DNA of 64,000 nucleotides from NCBI RefSeq assembly GCF_016918565.1, contig NZ_JAFFQD010000022.1:27521-91520 (forward strand), given 5' to 3'. This DNA is from Desulfogranum marinum (GTDB lineage: Bacteria; Desulfobacterota; Desulfobulbia; Desulfobulbales; Desulfobulbaceae). The position numbers and the translations under genes were made by a program. This document shows, piece after piece, positions 17,308 through 26,252 of the stretch; within the stretch, counting starts at the first letter, position 1; the number at the start of each line of letters is the position of its first letter. Below the pieces are notes generated by a model. The model searched no databases. It had not been told where the DNA came from and saw only the letters and a list, made by a program, of their open reading frames with translations.

Positions 17308-18525
17308 TCAGGCCTGAGCCATCTTGGCTGCAGCCACCTCTTTGTACGCCTCGTCAATAATAGCCGTCAATTGCACGATATCGACAGGTTTCTGTAAATA
17401 CGCGTAAGCACCAAGTTCCAAACAGATCTTTTTATCTTCCTCTGATCCATGCCCAGTAAGAATAATGACCTCTATTTCAGGTTTGGCTTCCTTGGTTTTT
17501 TTCAACACTTCAACTCCTTGCATACCCGGCATTTTCAAATCCAGTACCATCACATCAGGTGTCTCGTGTGTTAAAAACTCCATGGCCTGCTCACCGTCAA
17601 AAAGCGGATAAGAACCATAACTTCTTGTATTAAGACGATCAGACAAGGTCTGCACGAACTCCTGTTCATCATCCACCAGCAGCACTTTGGGTGGCAATGT
17701 AAATTCCTGGTCGCGGTAGATAGAAACGTGATAATCCTTACCAGCAACTACCTCAACCTGCCTCACACCCTCTACCTGGCCTGCAATCGATGACAGTGTT
17801 TCCGTCAACTTGGAAAAACTGTGGACGCTTTTGTTGACCCGCAGCACAACCTTTGCATTACTGCACTGAACTTCAGTGGTATACCCTTTGCTAAGTAGTG
17901 CAAGTTCCACCCTTGCTCCAGTTGCCATATCAGCTACAGCTTGCAGTGATTCATCTGTTTCCATCACTGCAGGCTTACGATAATTTTCCATTATAAGCTG
18001 CACGGCCTCTGCAGGCGTCTTAGAACCCACCGGGATAAAGATATCGTACAAACTGTGATCACTAGCCGGCTTGCCATGGAGAAAATTCACCCAATCGCTA
18101 ATACTGTTGTCATTTTTTTTAATCAGCTTGCTTGCATTTTTTTCGCTCACGCCCTCTTTCACAGCCCGGTGGATACGATTGGTTTTTTCATCAAAAAGAC
18201 CGACTTTGAGTATATGCGTTGCGGCCGGCGGGACAAGATGGGTCACAAAACCCGAAAAAAGTACCCCTTGCTTCCCCATATGTTCAGCCATTACCAATTT
18301 CAGATACGCTCTCATGGTTTCCCTCTCATGAGTAAACCTATTGAATGCTGATGGCGGGCCATACACAGCTCGTTCGACCTTCTCCCTCCCAAACTTATAC
18401 CGACTGCAGACTTCACTTATGATATCTGCATCTTGAACAACCTCATATCCTGAAACCGCTGCAAGTTGCTCCCGAATTTCCTTTTCCTGGGTAAACACGC
18501 TATAAGACATTGCTATTGCAGACAT
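17308..18525 (-). CDS. Cytidylate-kinase-like / BON-like / receiver fusion protein
   Basis: A 405-residue fusion. Residues about 1-180 resemble the cytidylate-kinase-like family by GFVTHLVPPAATHILKVGLF, a lid-like basic segment, and KNDNSISDWVNFLHGKPASD followed by HSLYDI. The N-terminal P-loop is missing, so kinase activity is doubtful. Residues about 190-265 look like a BON domain (VVLRVNKSVHSFSKLTETLS ... VEGVRQVEVVAG). Residues about 275-395 are a complete receiver (VLLVDDEQEF, VMVLDLKMPGMQG, LTGHGSEE, LQKPVD). The ATG at 18525 was chosen for its AGAGAGG site; an upstream start lacks one. First gene of the block, directly below the sigma-54 promoter. The inactive kinase fold may be a nucleotide sensor, which is inference. 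Confidence 0.82.
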   Translation of the reverse strand: MSAIAMSYSVFTQEKEIREQLAAVSGYEVVQDADIISEVCSRYKFGREKVERAVYGPPSAFNRFTHERETMRAYLKLVMAEHMGKQGVLFSGFVTHLVPPAATHILKVGLFDEKTNRIHRAVKEGVSEKNASKLIKKNDNSISDWVNFLHGKPASDHSLYDIFIPVGSKTPAEAVQLIMENYRKPAVMETDESLQAVADMATGARVELALLSKGYTTEVQCSNAKVVLRVNKSVHSFSKLTETLSSIAGQVEGVRQVEVVAGKDYHVSIYRDQEFTLPPKVLLVDDEQEFVQTLSDRLNTRSYGSYPLFDGEQAMEFLTHETPDVMVLDLKMPGMQGVEVLKKTKEAKPEIEVIILTGHGSEEDKKICLELGAYAYLQKPVDIVQLTAIIDEAYKEVAAAKMAQA

Positions 18526-18600
18526 TTTGAACCTCTCTTCTTTTAATTTAAGCAATAATGCTTTCAACTATCAAATTCATTGAACAATTTAAACCTTATC

Positions 18601-18617
18601 AAGCACAAGTCGAGCCA
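18601..18617 (-). promoter_or_regulatory. Sigma-54 (-24/-12) promoter for the regulatory/transport block
   Basis: Read leftward the sequence is TGGCTCGACTTGTGCTT. It matches the -24/-12 consensus with the invariant GG and GC exactly ten bases apart. The start codon of the fusion gene is about 75 nt downstream. A sigma-54 activator is encoded in the same block, and palindromic sites lie 80-160 bp upstream, the usual place for enhancer sites. Confidence 0.75.
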
Positions 18618-18696
18618 GTATTAAAATATTTATTTTTTTTACATTAATTTTATACATTTAAGCCCGAAAGCGCCAACAACATACATTTTTCTTACC

Positions 18697-18761
18697 GTTT
18701 CATTTATGAAACATAATGAAACTAAATAAAAAATACGTTTCACTACGGTTTCAATTGAAAC
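18697..18761. promoter_or_regulatory. Cluster of GTTTCA/TGAAAC palindromes in the divergent promoter region
   Basis: Two perfect palindromes are present: GTTTCATTTATGAAAC (18697-18712) and GTTTCAATTGAAAC (18748-18761). Between them are further half-sites TGAAAC (18717) and GTTTCA (18737). They lie about 80-145 bp upstream of the leftward -24/-12 promoter and 90-155 bp upstream of the lutA-like start. They are the best candidates for binding sites of the sigma-54 activator encoded at 12859-14256 and could serve both directions. Confidence 0.7.
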
Positions 18762-18851
18762 ACAAAAAACTGCCACCGATTCCTTTAGAAAAATTTACTT
18801 TCATGGTATCTTATCATCACTACTTAAATCTGGTTACAAGGAGATCCGAAT

Positions 18852-19574
18852 ATGCACGTATCGTTCTTCTCGACCTGTCTCGTCGACAATATTTTCCCCG
18901 ATATCGGTATAGACTCTGTCAAGCTGCTTGAAAGACTCGGCTGCACAATCGTTTTCAACCCACAGCAAACCTGCTGCGGCCAACCGCTTGCCAACAGCGG
19001 CTATCAGCAGAAAGCAAAAAAAAGCATGCACCTTCTCCTCGACACACTGCTCGAAGACGAGGCCGATTATATAGTGGCCCCCAGTGGCTCTTGCGTGCTT
19101 CAAATCAAGGAATATTCCACATTATTTGCCGATGACCACCAAATAGCCGACAAAGCGGGAGAGCTTGCGGCAAAGACCTTTGAGTTGACGGATTTTATCG
19201 TCAATGTGCTGCAAAAAGACAGAGTAGAATCTACTCTTAGGGCAAAAGCCGTCTATCACCCTTCTTGCCACATGACCAGATTACTCGGAGTCAAGGAACC
19301 ACCATTAACCCTTCTGGCAAACGTTGCCGGGCTGGAGCTCGTGCCTTGCAAAGGCCAGGATAAATGCTGTGGTTTTGGTGGCACTTTCTCAGTCAAAATG
19401 GCTGATTTAAGCGGAGCCATGGTTGCAGAAAAAGTTGATAACTTTATCGCCACCGGTGCCGACTGTGTTATCGGGTGTGATGCAGGTTGCCTGATGAATA
19501 TCAAGGCCCGCCTGGAAAGGCTCAACCATCCGATGCAAGTCTTACATATTGCCAATGTGCTGGCACACTCATAG
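18852..19574 (+). CDS. lutA: LutA-like (Fe-S)-binding subunit of lactate oxidation complex
   Basis: A 240-residue protein with two CCG cysteine-rich domains: QTCCGQPLANSGY near residue 40 and DKCCGFGGTFSVKM near residue 172, plus HPSCHMTRLLG and GCDAGCLMNI. This is the LutA/LldE architecture. With LutB and LutC it oxidises L-lactate to pyruvate, delivering electrons to the membrane pool or a redox partner. The ATG has AGGAG 8 nt upstream. It is the first gene of a three-gene operon, divergent from the regulatory block. Confidence 0.92.
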   Translation: MHVSFFSTCLVDNIFPDIGIDSVKLLERLGCTIVFNPQQTCCGQPLANSGYQQKAKKSMHLLLDTLLEDEADYIVAPSGSCVLQIKEYSTLFADDHQIADKAGELAAKTFELTDFIVNVLQKDRVESTLRAKAVYHPSCHMTRLLGVKEPPLTLLANVAGLELVPCKGQDKCCGFGGTFSVKMADLSGAMVAEKVDNFIATGADCVIGCDAGCLMNIKARLERLNHPMQVLHIANVLAHS

Positions 19575-19589
19575 CCCGAACTTTTCATA

Positions 19590-19625
19590 AACATTGTGCT
19601 CATTTGTCCAGTTGCACACAATGTT
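19590..19625 (+). other. Intercistronic hairpin between lutA and lutB
   Basis: A perfect 9-bp inverted repeat, AACATTGTG / CACAATGTT, with an 18-nt loop in the 109-nt gap between the first two lut genes. No T-run follows, so it is more likely an mRNA processing or stability element than a terminator. Confidence 0.45.
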
Positions 19626-19683
19626 CATGCATAATCCGGGACAGATTTCTCACCGTTCACTTTCATTTTATTGAGGGAACCCA

Positions 19684-21084
19684 ATGAGTATCCAAACAAG
19701 TGACCTTCCCCTGCATGACAGAATCAATACTGAGCTTGAAAAACCATTCATGCGCAAGGCCATTGCCAATGCCCAGGACCTCCTCAACCAAAAGCGGGAA
19801 GACGTTTTCAAAGAACTTGGCAATTACGAGCAATGGAAAAGTCAGGCTTCTGCCATTCGTCACCATGTCCTTGAAAACCTCGACTACTACCTCGATCTTT
19901 TCAGCAGCAATGCCGAGCAAGCCGGAGCCCATGTCTATTTTGCATCTACCGATCAAGAAGCAACAGAACGTGCTCTTGCCATTTGCCAAGCCAAGAATGC
20001 TTCTAAGGTGGTTAAATCAAAATCCATGGTTACCGAAGAAATCGGGCTCAACGAGGTACTCGAAGATCAGGGAATTGAGGTGATTGAGACAGACCTGGGC
20101 GAGTACCTGCTCCAGATAGACAACCACGATAAACCTTCTCATATTGTAGTACCGGCTTTGCATAAAAATCGTGATCGAATTCAGCAGGTTCTCCAAGAGA
20201 AAAGAGGGTATGACGGGGACAACTTGCCGGAAAATATGACCAGATTTGTCCGCCATCTCATTCGTAAAGATTTCCTTGAAGCCGACGTTGCCATTACCGG
20301 CTGTAATTTTGGCGTTGCCGAAACCGGTACCTGTACCCTGGTGACCAACGAAGGCAACGGGCGCTTCGTGACCACCGTACCCAAGACCCAAATTGTTGTG
20401 ATGGGTATGGAACGTTTGGTGCCGTCTTTCAAAGAGCTTGACACGATGCTTAGCCTGTTAGCCCGCAGCGCGGTTGGTGCCAAGCTGACATCTTACATGA
20501 CGCTCTTTACAGGCCCCAAGAAACCCGATGACATGGACGGCCCGGAAGAGCTGCACATCATCATCGTCGACAATGGCCGCTCAAAGGTGCTTGGCTCTCC
20601 TTTTAAAGAGGTTCTAAAGTGTATCAGGTGCGGCACCTGCATGCTGGAATGCCCAGCCTACCGCCATGTTTGCGGGCACGGATATGGTGCTCTCTACCCA
20701 GGCCCACTCGGTGCAGCACTGGTGCCGGTCCTCGCTGGATACACCCCCTTCAAAGATTTAACCAAAATCTGTACCCTGTGCGGCGCCTGTAATGAGGTTT
20801 GCCCGGTCCAAGTTCCCCTGTACGAGTACATTTATGAGCATCGACGAATAATTGCAGAGGAAAAACAACTTGAAGGCCGGCTTGAGGGGATCGCAATGGG
20901 ACTCTACGGGGGTATCATCGGCAACGCAAAATTATATGATATGACCACCCGTTTTGCTTCAGTGGCAAACATCTCTCCAAAGATCGGTCCACTCAAACAG
21001 TGGTGTAAAAATCGAGAACGACCCCATGTGGCTACCCAGAGGTTCAGAGACTGGTATAAAATTACAAAGAAGGGGCAAAAATGA
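19684..21084 (+). CDS. lutB: LutB-like iron-sulfur subunit of lactate oxidation complex
   Basis: A 466-residue LutB/LldF-type protein. An N-terminal LUD domain (about residues 60-290, with ITGCNFGVAETGTCTLVTNEGN) is followed by two 4Fe-4S motifs, CIRCGTCMLECP near residue 313 and CTLCGACNEVCP near 363. The C-terminal segment (AEEKQLEGRLEGIAMGLYGG) matches the DUF3390-like tail of LutB. It should transfer electrons from lactate oxidation. The stop overlaps the lutC start by 4 nt. Confidence 0.95.
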   Translation: MSIQTSDLPLHDRINTELEKPFMRKAIANAQDLLNQKREDVFKELGNYEQWKSQASAIRHHVLENLDYYLDLFSSNAEQAGAHVYFASTDQEATERALAICQAKNASKVVKSKSMVTEEIGLNEVLEDQGIEVIETDLGEYLLQIDNHDKPSHIVVPALHKNRDRIQQVLQEKRGYDGDNLPENMTRFVRHLIRKDFLEADVAITGCNFGVAETGTCTLVTNEGNGRFVTTVPKTQIVVMGMERLVPSFKELDTMLSLLARSAVGAKLTSYMTLFTGPKKPDDMDGPEELHIIIVDNGRSKVLGSPFKEVLKCIRCGTCMLECPAYRHVCGHGYGALYPGPLGAALVPVLAGYTPFKDLTKICTLCGACNEVCPVQVPLYEYIYEHRRIIAEEKQLEGRLEGIAMGLYGGIIGNAKLYDMTTRFASVANISPKIGPLKQWCKNRERPHVATQRFRDWYKITKKGQK

Positions 21085-21776
21085 TGCACACCAATAAAAA
21101 AAACTTCCTCCTCACTGTTTCAAGGGCGCTGGGCAGAGAGGCCATTGCAGATAACCCAACTTCGATCGATCTGCCGCAAGCCGTTCAGGAAGAGTATTAC
21201 CAGAACACCACAGCTCAAGAACTCAAGGATCTCTTTATTGAACAGAGCAGAACAGCCGGCACCATTGTTCATGAATGCGCCTTGGCAAGCCTAAATGATA
21301 CCATTCTGACAGTGGCATCGGAACTGGGAGAAGGCCCTATACTGATTGGCGATGAGCCTCTTCTGCACGAGCAGCAAACTGCTGCGGCATTGAGCGATAA
21401 ATACACCCATGTCCACATGTGGGACTGTGCCCGGGGTCGAGAGAACAACATAGACACTGCCGAGTCGGCAGGCATCGGTATTACTGTGGCACAGTTCGCA
21501 CTGGCTGAAACAGGCACAGTAATGGTCCACAGCCACAAGGGATGCGGGCGGGCGGTCACCCTTTTACCGACGACCACCATTTTCATCATCAAAGAAACTA
21601 CCATCTTACCAAGGCTCACTCAGGGTATGGCGTGGCTTGCAGAACAGAGTCAAGATGGGCTTCCCGCATCGGTGAACTACATATCCGGGGCAAGCTCGAC
21701 TGCCGACATCGAACTGGTGCGGGTGCAGGGAGTCCATGGCCCGATAAAAATCGCTTACATTATCGTCACTTCATAG
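21081..21776 (+). CDS. lutC: LutC-like LUD-domain subunit of lactate oxidation complex
   Basis: A 231-residue LUD-domain protein of LutC/LldG type. It has GIGITVAQFALAETGTVMVHS, then LLPTTTIFIIKETTILPRLTQ and a SGASSTADIELVRVQGVHGP ending, where the family keeps SxTADIE. It completes the lutABC operon, joined to lutB by a 4-nt overlap, and a terminator lies 20 nt downstream. Together the three proteins allow growth on lactate, a favourite substrate of sulfate reducers. Confidence 0.93.
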   Translation: MMHTNKKNFLLTVSRALGREAIADNPTSIDLPQAVQEEYYQNTTAQELKDLFIEQSRTAGTIVHECALASLNDTILTVASELGEGPILIGDEPLLHEQQTAAALSDKYTHVHMWDCARGRENNIDTAESAGIGITVAQFALAETGTVMVHSHKGCGRAVTLLPTTTIFIIKETTILPRLTQGMAWLAEQSQDGLPASVNYISGASSTADIELVRVQGVHGPIKIAYIIVTS

Positions 21777-21795
21777 ACACTACCGACCACCAGTT

Positions 21796-21832
21796 GCGCG
21801 ATATCAACTTGTAATTATTGCGTATTTTTTTT
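21796..21832 (+). terminator. Terminator of the lutABC operon
   Basis: A stem of CGCGATA with TATTGCG (one G-U pair) and a 12-nt loop is followed by TATTTTTTTT. It lies 20 nt after the lutC stop. The stem is short but the T-run is strong. Confidence 0.65.
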
Positions 21833-21852
21833 CCAACAACAATGCGCGGTAC

Positions 21853-21881
21853 TTGACAGGGCAAGTTGTTGCGATTTAACT
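21853..21881 (+). promoter_or_regulatory. Possible sigma-70 promoter of the efflux operon
   Basis: A consensus -35 box TTGACA (21853-21858) is followed at 17-nt spacing by a weak -10 box, TTAACT (21876-21881). It lies about 80 nt before the efflux adaptor start. The poor -10 match leaves doubt. Confidence 0.4.
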
Positions 21882-21959
21882 GTACACTCATTCAAATACA
21901 TATCAGCGCATGTACAGCGCTCCATAGTCCGTGATCTTATTTCCGGAGGCATAGGCACC

Positions 21960-23075
21960 ATGACGACAAAAGGCCTTAAGAGAAGTTCCAGTTACCCCTT
22001 CCTTTCCATTCCTTTTTTCTGTTTCCTTATGAGCATACTCCTTGTTTTCGGGGGGTGTCGCGACAAAGAAGAAAAAAAAGTGGTAGAAATAGTGAAACCG
22101 GTCAAATTTATTACCGTCCAGGCTGGTCAAAAAAATCTCGCCATGTCACTCCCGGGCCGCGTTCGTGCTGCCCGTCGTTCCGAGCTTTCATTCAAAGTTT
22201 CCGGCGACCTGAGCAAGCTCCCCATAGAAGAAGGCCAGGTCATTAAAAAAGGAGCACTCGTAGCCCAGTTACTGCCACGTGATTTTCAAACGGCAGTCAA
22301 CGAGGCAAAAGCTCGTGAGCTTGAAGCGGAACAGCAGTACCGCCGCTATAAAGAACTCTATGCAAAAAAGCAGGTCTCAAAGGCTGATTTTGACAGATAT
22401 CGTGCAGCACGGGATGTTGCACGCGCCAGACTCGAGGATGCCCAAAATGCACTCAAAGACACAACGTTGATTGCTCCTTTTGATGGCGTTATCGCAAAAC
22501 GCTATGTGGAAAACTTTGAGAAAGTACAAGCAAAGGAGCCCATTGCTTTTTTGCAGCTCATAGAACAACTTGAAATCCTCATTGATGTTCCCGAACTGAT
22601 GATGGCTCGCTTCCAGAGTAGTGAGGGAGTGCAAACCATAGCCTCATTTGAATCCATTCCAGGGAAAAGTTTCCCCCTTATCGTCAAGGAATATTCTACA
22701 GAGGCCGACCCTGCTACCCAAACCTATCAGGTGGTGCTTGTCATGGATCAACCTGAAGAGGCGAATATCCTGCCTGGCATGACCGCAAAAGTAACTGCTG
22801 AAGGGAATGACACCACGGGTGAAGTTATCTCTATTCTTATTCCTGCCATAGCTGTCCTCAATGACCCTGACGGCAAGAACTATGTGTGGTTACTGGACCA
22901 GGAAACAATGACTCCCAAGAAGACGCTGGTCAGCATTAAACAACTGGAAGGAACAGATAAGATATATATTACAGAAGGCTTACAAGGTGGGGAACAGCTG
23001 ATTACAGCAGGGGTTACCCAACTTCGGGAAGGGATGAAAGTCAGGCCCTGGGAAGGTCAGCGAGAAGGGAAATAG
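21960..23075 (+). CDS. RND efflux periplasmic adaptor lipoprotein
   Basis: A 371-residue membrane-fusion protein. The signal peptide ends in a lipobox (VFGGC), so it is probably anchored in the inner membrane. It then shows the usual adaptor order: a first lipoyl half (PGRVRAARRSELSFKVSGDL ... VIKKGALVAQL), an alpha-hairpin (LEAEQQYRRYKELYAKKQVS), a second lipoyl half (DTTLIAPFDGVIAKRYVENF) and beta-barrel/MP domains. GGAGG precedes the ATG. It is followed 3 nt later by the RND pump gene and then by the outer-membrane gene. Confidence 0.93.
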   Translation: MTTKGLKRSSSYPFLSIPFFCFLMSILLVFGGCRDKEEKKVVEIVKPVKFITVQAGQKNLAMSLPGRVRAARRSELSFKVSGDLSKLPIEEGQVIKKGALVAQLLPRDFQTAVNEAKARELEAEQQYRRYKELYAKKQVSKADFDRYRAARDVARARLEDAQNALKDTTLIAPFDGVIAKRYVENFEKVQAKEPIAFLQLIEQLEILIDVPELMMARFQSSEGVQTIASFESIPGKSFPLIVKEYSTEADPATQTYQVVLVMDQPEEANILPGMTAKVTAEGNDTTGEVISILIPAIAVLNDPDGKNYVWLLDQETMTPKKTLVSIKQLEGTDKIYITEGLQGGEQLITAGVTQLREGMKVRPWEGQREGK

Positions 23076-23078
23076 CCT

Positions 23079-26000
23079 ATGAATATCGCAGAATTTTCCA
23101 TCAAAAAATCGGTCATTACCTGGACCATGACAGTGGTCCTGCTTGTGCTAGGGTTCTTTGCCTACCTGGATCTTCCTCGCCTGGAAGACCCGGAGTTCGC
23201 CATCAAGGATGCCGTTATCGCAACACCTTACCCCGGTGCTTCGCCGGAAGAAGTTGAACAGGAAGTCACGGAAAAAATAGAAAAGGCCATGCAGGAGATG
23301 GGACAACTCAAGCGAGTCGAGTCCTATTCATCGCGAGGAATGTCCGTGGTCAAGGTGAAAATCCAGGACAAGTATGACAAAGACGCCCTGCCGGCGGTGT
23401 GGGATGAAATGCGGAGAAAGGTGCTGGATGTTATCCCTGAGCTGCCACCTGGATCCGGACCGCCTATCGTCAATGATGATTTTGGTGATGTCTTTGGCGT
23501 CTATTTCGCCCTGACAGGTCCGGGTTACACCTACGCCGAATTGAAGGATATTGCAGAACTGTTGAAGCGGGAATTGCTTGTCGTTCAAGATGTGAAAAAA
23601 GTCTCCTTTTTCGGTGAGCAGTCCGAGGCCATCTTTGTCGAGATGTCGCGTAATAAAATGGCGGCCCTTGGCATTACCAAACAGGAAATTTTTGATGCGC
23701 TTCAGGCAAAAAATCTACCAGTGAACGCCGGCAGTATTAAAATCGGCCCTGAGTATATGGCCATCAACCCCACGGGCGACTTCCAATCAGAAAAAGATTT
23801 CGCTGATTTGTTTATAGCCTCCAAGGGCGGCAAACTTATTTATCTCCGTGATGTAGCAAACGTAGTTCGTGACTATGTGGACCCACCGCAGAATCTTCTC
23901 AGGATTAATGCTGCTCCTGCCATTGGCATTGCGATCTCAACGGTCAGTGGTGGAAATGCCGTAACCATGGGTGATGGGGTTCTGCAAAGAATTGATGAGC
24001 TCCAAGGAGAGATTCCACTTGGCATGGAACTCATTGAGATTGCCATGCAGTCCAAGGCAGTGACTCAAGCAGTGAACTCGTTTGTCATTAACCTTATTGA
24101 AGCCGTGGCAATCGTGGTGGTGGTACTGCTTATTTTCATGGGGTTACGATCCGGACTGATCATCGGCTTTATCCTTGTCCTTACCATTGCGGCGACCTTT
24201 ATGGTTATGGGCTACTACCAGATCACATTAGAACGGATCTCTCTAGGGGCGCTTATCATTGCCCTTGGCATGCTGGTTGATAATGCGATTGTGGTGGTGG
24301 ACGGGATGAAGGTCCGCATGGAGCAGGGCATGGATGGACTTGAAGCCGCCAAAGATGTGGTGGGACAAAATTCTATTCCACTGCTGGGGGCGACGGTGGT
24401 CGCTGTACTTGCATTTGCCTCCATCGGTGGCATGGACAACTCCACCGGAGAGTATTGCCGCTCTCTTTTTTACGTCATCCTCATCTCGCTACTGCTTTCC
24501 TGGCTGACGGCCGTAACCGTCACCCCACTCATAACCAAAACTTTTGTTCTTGGCAAAAAAGCAAAACAAAAGAAAAATGGTGATAAAAAAGATCCCTATG
24601 GGGGCAAATTCTACCAAATGTACCGAGGCGTTCTGAGCTTGGCGATTCGCCTCCGTATGATCACCATTCTCATTGTCTGCGGCCTCTTTGGTCTGTCCAT
24701 TTATGGCTTTGGTTTTCTGAGTAATCAATTTTTTCCCAACTCAACCACTCCCCAATTTATGGTCGAGGTCCAGTTTCGCGAAGGTACCCACATCCGGGAA
24801 ACGGAAAAAGGCGTTGCCCGGATGGAGGAGTATTTAATGGACCAAGAGGGGGTCACAGAGGTAGCATCTGCTATTGGTGCAGGCCATCCGCGCTTTTTGC
24901 TGGTGTACAGTGTGCCGGTTGACGCCTCCTCCCATTATGCATGCCTGCTGGTTTCCGTTAAGGATCACAAGATTATTGATCCGCTCCTTCCGCGGATACA
25001 AGATGATTTCGAAAGCATGCTCCCAGATGTGGTCATCAACACGAAAAAGTTCCTTTTGGGGCCAGGCGAAGGGGGAAAAATTCAACTGCGTATCAATGGG
25101 CCAGACCCGGATGAGCTCCGTAAAATGGCAGCAACGGCCATGGAAGTCATTAACCAGGATCCCAACTCCAAGGCTGTGAGGACTGAATGGGGTGAAAAGG
25201 TAAAAGTGCCGCAGCCTGTGATTGCCGAAGACCGCGCCAGGTCTTTAGGTATAGACCGCCCCATGATCGCCACTGCCATCGAATCAAATTATTCAGGTAC
25301 GACCACCGGCATCTATCGAGAGGGTATCGACCTTATTCCCATCATAGCACGAGCTCCCCACAATGAGCGAAGCAGGATGGATGACCTGGAAGAACTGCAG
25401 ATCCACAGTCCTTCCGCCCAAAAAGATGTCCCCATCCTCCAGGTTATCAATGGTATAGACACCACCTGGGAGAATGCCAGGGTTTCGCGCTGGCACCGTA
25501 GACCATTCATCAAGGTACACGCCGACCCGCGCCAAGGCCTCCCCTCAGAACTGCTTAACCGTATAAAACCTAAAATAGAGGAAGCGCTTGGGGTGGATTT
25601 TGCAAAAGCTGCCGGTCCGACCTTTAAAGAGGGATCAGCCATTACAGCTGCAACCATTCCTATCCAATACGATGATATAATCCCTATTAAAGGAAAACCC
25701 GGTTACTTTATTGCGTGGGGTGGTGAGGCAGAGGATTCGTCTGATGCGACAGCTCAGCTTGCAGCCAGCATCCCCATCTATTTTGGGATGATGATCCTGG
25801 CTGTTATTTTCCTCTTCAATGCATTTAAACAACCTCTAATCATCTGGCTAACGGTTCCACTATCCCTTATTGGAGTTACAGCTGGCCTTTTGATCTTTAA
25901 TCAGCCCTTCGGCTTTATGGCACTTCTGGGCTTAATGAGCCTTTCCGGCATGCTCATTAAAAATGCCATTGTCCTTATTGACCAGATTGACCTGAACATA

Positions 26001-26237
26001 AAGACAGGTATGGACAAAATGGAGGCTATCATTGAGTCGGGAGTGTCCAGAATGCAGCCAGTGATGATGGCCGCGTTGACAACCATGATGGGCATGATTC
26101 CGCTTTTTCAGGATGCCTTCTTTGTGGCCATGGCCGTAACCATCGTCTTTGGCTTGGGATTTGCGACGGTACTCACTTTGGTATTTGTCCCGGTTCTGTA
26201 TGCAACGTTTTTTAAAATTCCTTCAAAACAACACTAA
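23079..26237 (+). CDS. RND-family efflux pump (AcrB/HAE-type)
   Basis: A 1052-residue pump of typical RND length, with a first membrane helix near residue 12, two large periplasmic loops and TM clusters at about 335-500 and 865-1045. In TM4 the proton-relay motif reads GMLVDNAIVVVDG, so the second of the paired aspartates of AcrB is Asn. In TM10 the essential lysine is present (SGMLIKNAIVLIDQ). It should export hydrophobic or amphiphilic compounds with the adaptor and outer-membrane genes on either side. The substrate is unknown. Confidence 0.94.
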   Translation: MNIAEFSIKKSVITWTMTVVLLVLGFFAYLDLPRLEDPEFAIKDAVIATPYPGASPEEVEQEVTEKIEKAMQEMGQLKRVESYSSRGMSVVKVKIQDKYDKDALPAVWDEMRRKVLDVIPELPPGSGPPIVNDDFGDVFGVYFALTGPGYTYAELKDIAELLKRELLVVQDVKKVSFFGEQSEAIFVEMSRNKMAALGITKQEIFDALQAKNLPVNAGSIKIGPEYMAINPTGDFQSEKDFADLFIASKGGKLIYLRDVANVVRDYVDPPQNLLRINAAPAIGIAISTVSGGNAVTMGDGVLQRIDELQGEIPLGMELIEIAMQSKAVTQAVNSFVINLIEAVAIVVVVLLIFMGLRSGLIIGFILVLTIAATFMVMGYYQITLERISLGALIIALGMLVDNAIVVVDGMKVRMEQGMDGLEAAKDVVGQNSIPLLGATVVAVLAFASIGGMDNSTGEYCRSLFYVILISLLLSWLTAVTVTPLITKTFVLGKKAKQKKNGDKKDPYGGKFYQMYRGVLSLAIRLRMITILIVCGLFGLSIYGFGFLSNQFFPNSTTPQFMVEVQFREGTHIRETEKGVARMEEYLMDQEGVTEVASAIGAGHPRFLLVYSVPVDASSHYACLLVSVKDHKIIDPLLPRIQDDFESMLPDVVINTKKFLLGPGEGGKIQLRINGPDPDELRKMAATAMEVINQDPNSKAVRTEWGEKVKVPQPVIAEDRARSLGIDRPMIATAIESNYSGTTTGIYREGIDLIPIIARAPHNERSRMDDLEELQIHSPSAQKDVPILQVINGIDTTWENARVSRWHRRPFIKVHADPRQGLPSELLNRIKPKIEEALGVDFAKAAGPTFKEGSAITAATIPIQYDDIIPIKGKPGYFIAWGGEAEDSSDATAQLAASIPIYFGMMILAVIFLFNAFKQPLIIWLTVPLSLIGVTAGLLIFNQPFGFMALLGLMSLSGMLIKNAIVLIDQIDLNIKTGMDKMEAIIESGVSRMQPVMMAALTTMMGMIPLFQDAFFVAMAVTIVFGLGFATVLTLVFVPVLYATFFKIPSKQH

Positions 26238-26252
26238 TAGAGGAACAGCCGA

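Noticed and set aside
18789..18851. A -24/-12 promoter for lutA (TGGTATCTTATCATCA)
   Set aside because: The GG is present but the invariant GC at -12 is TC, so the match is too weak to list.
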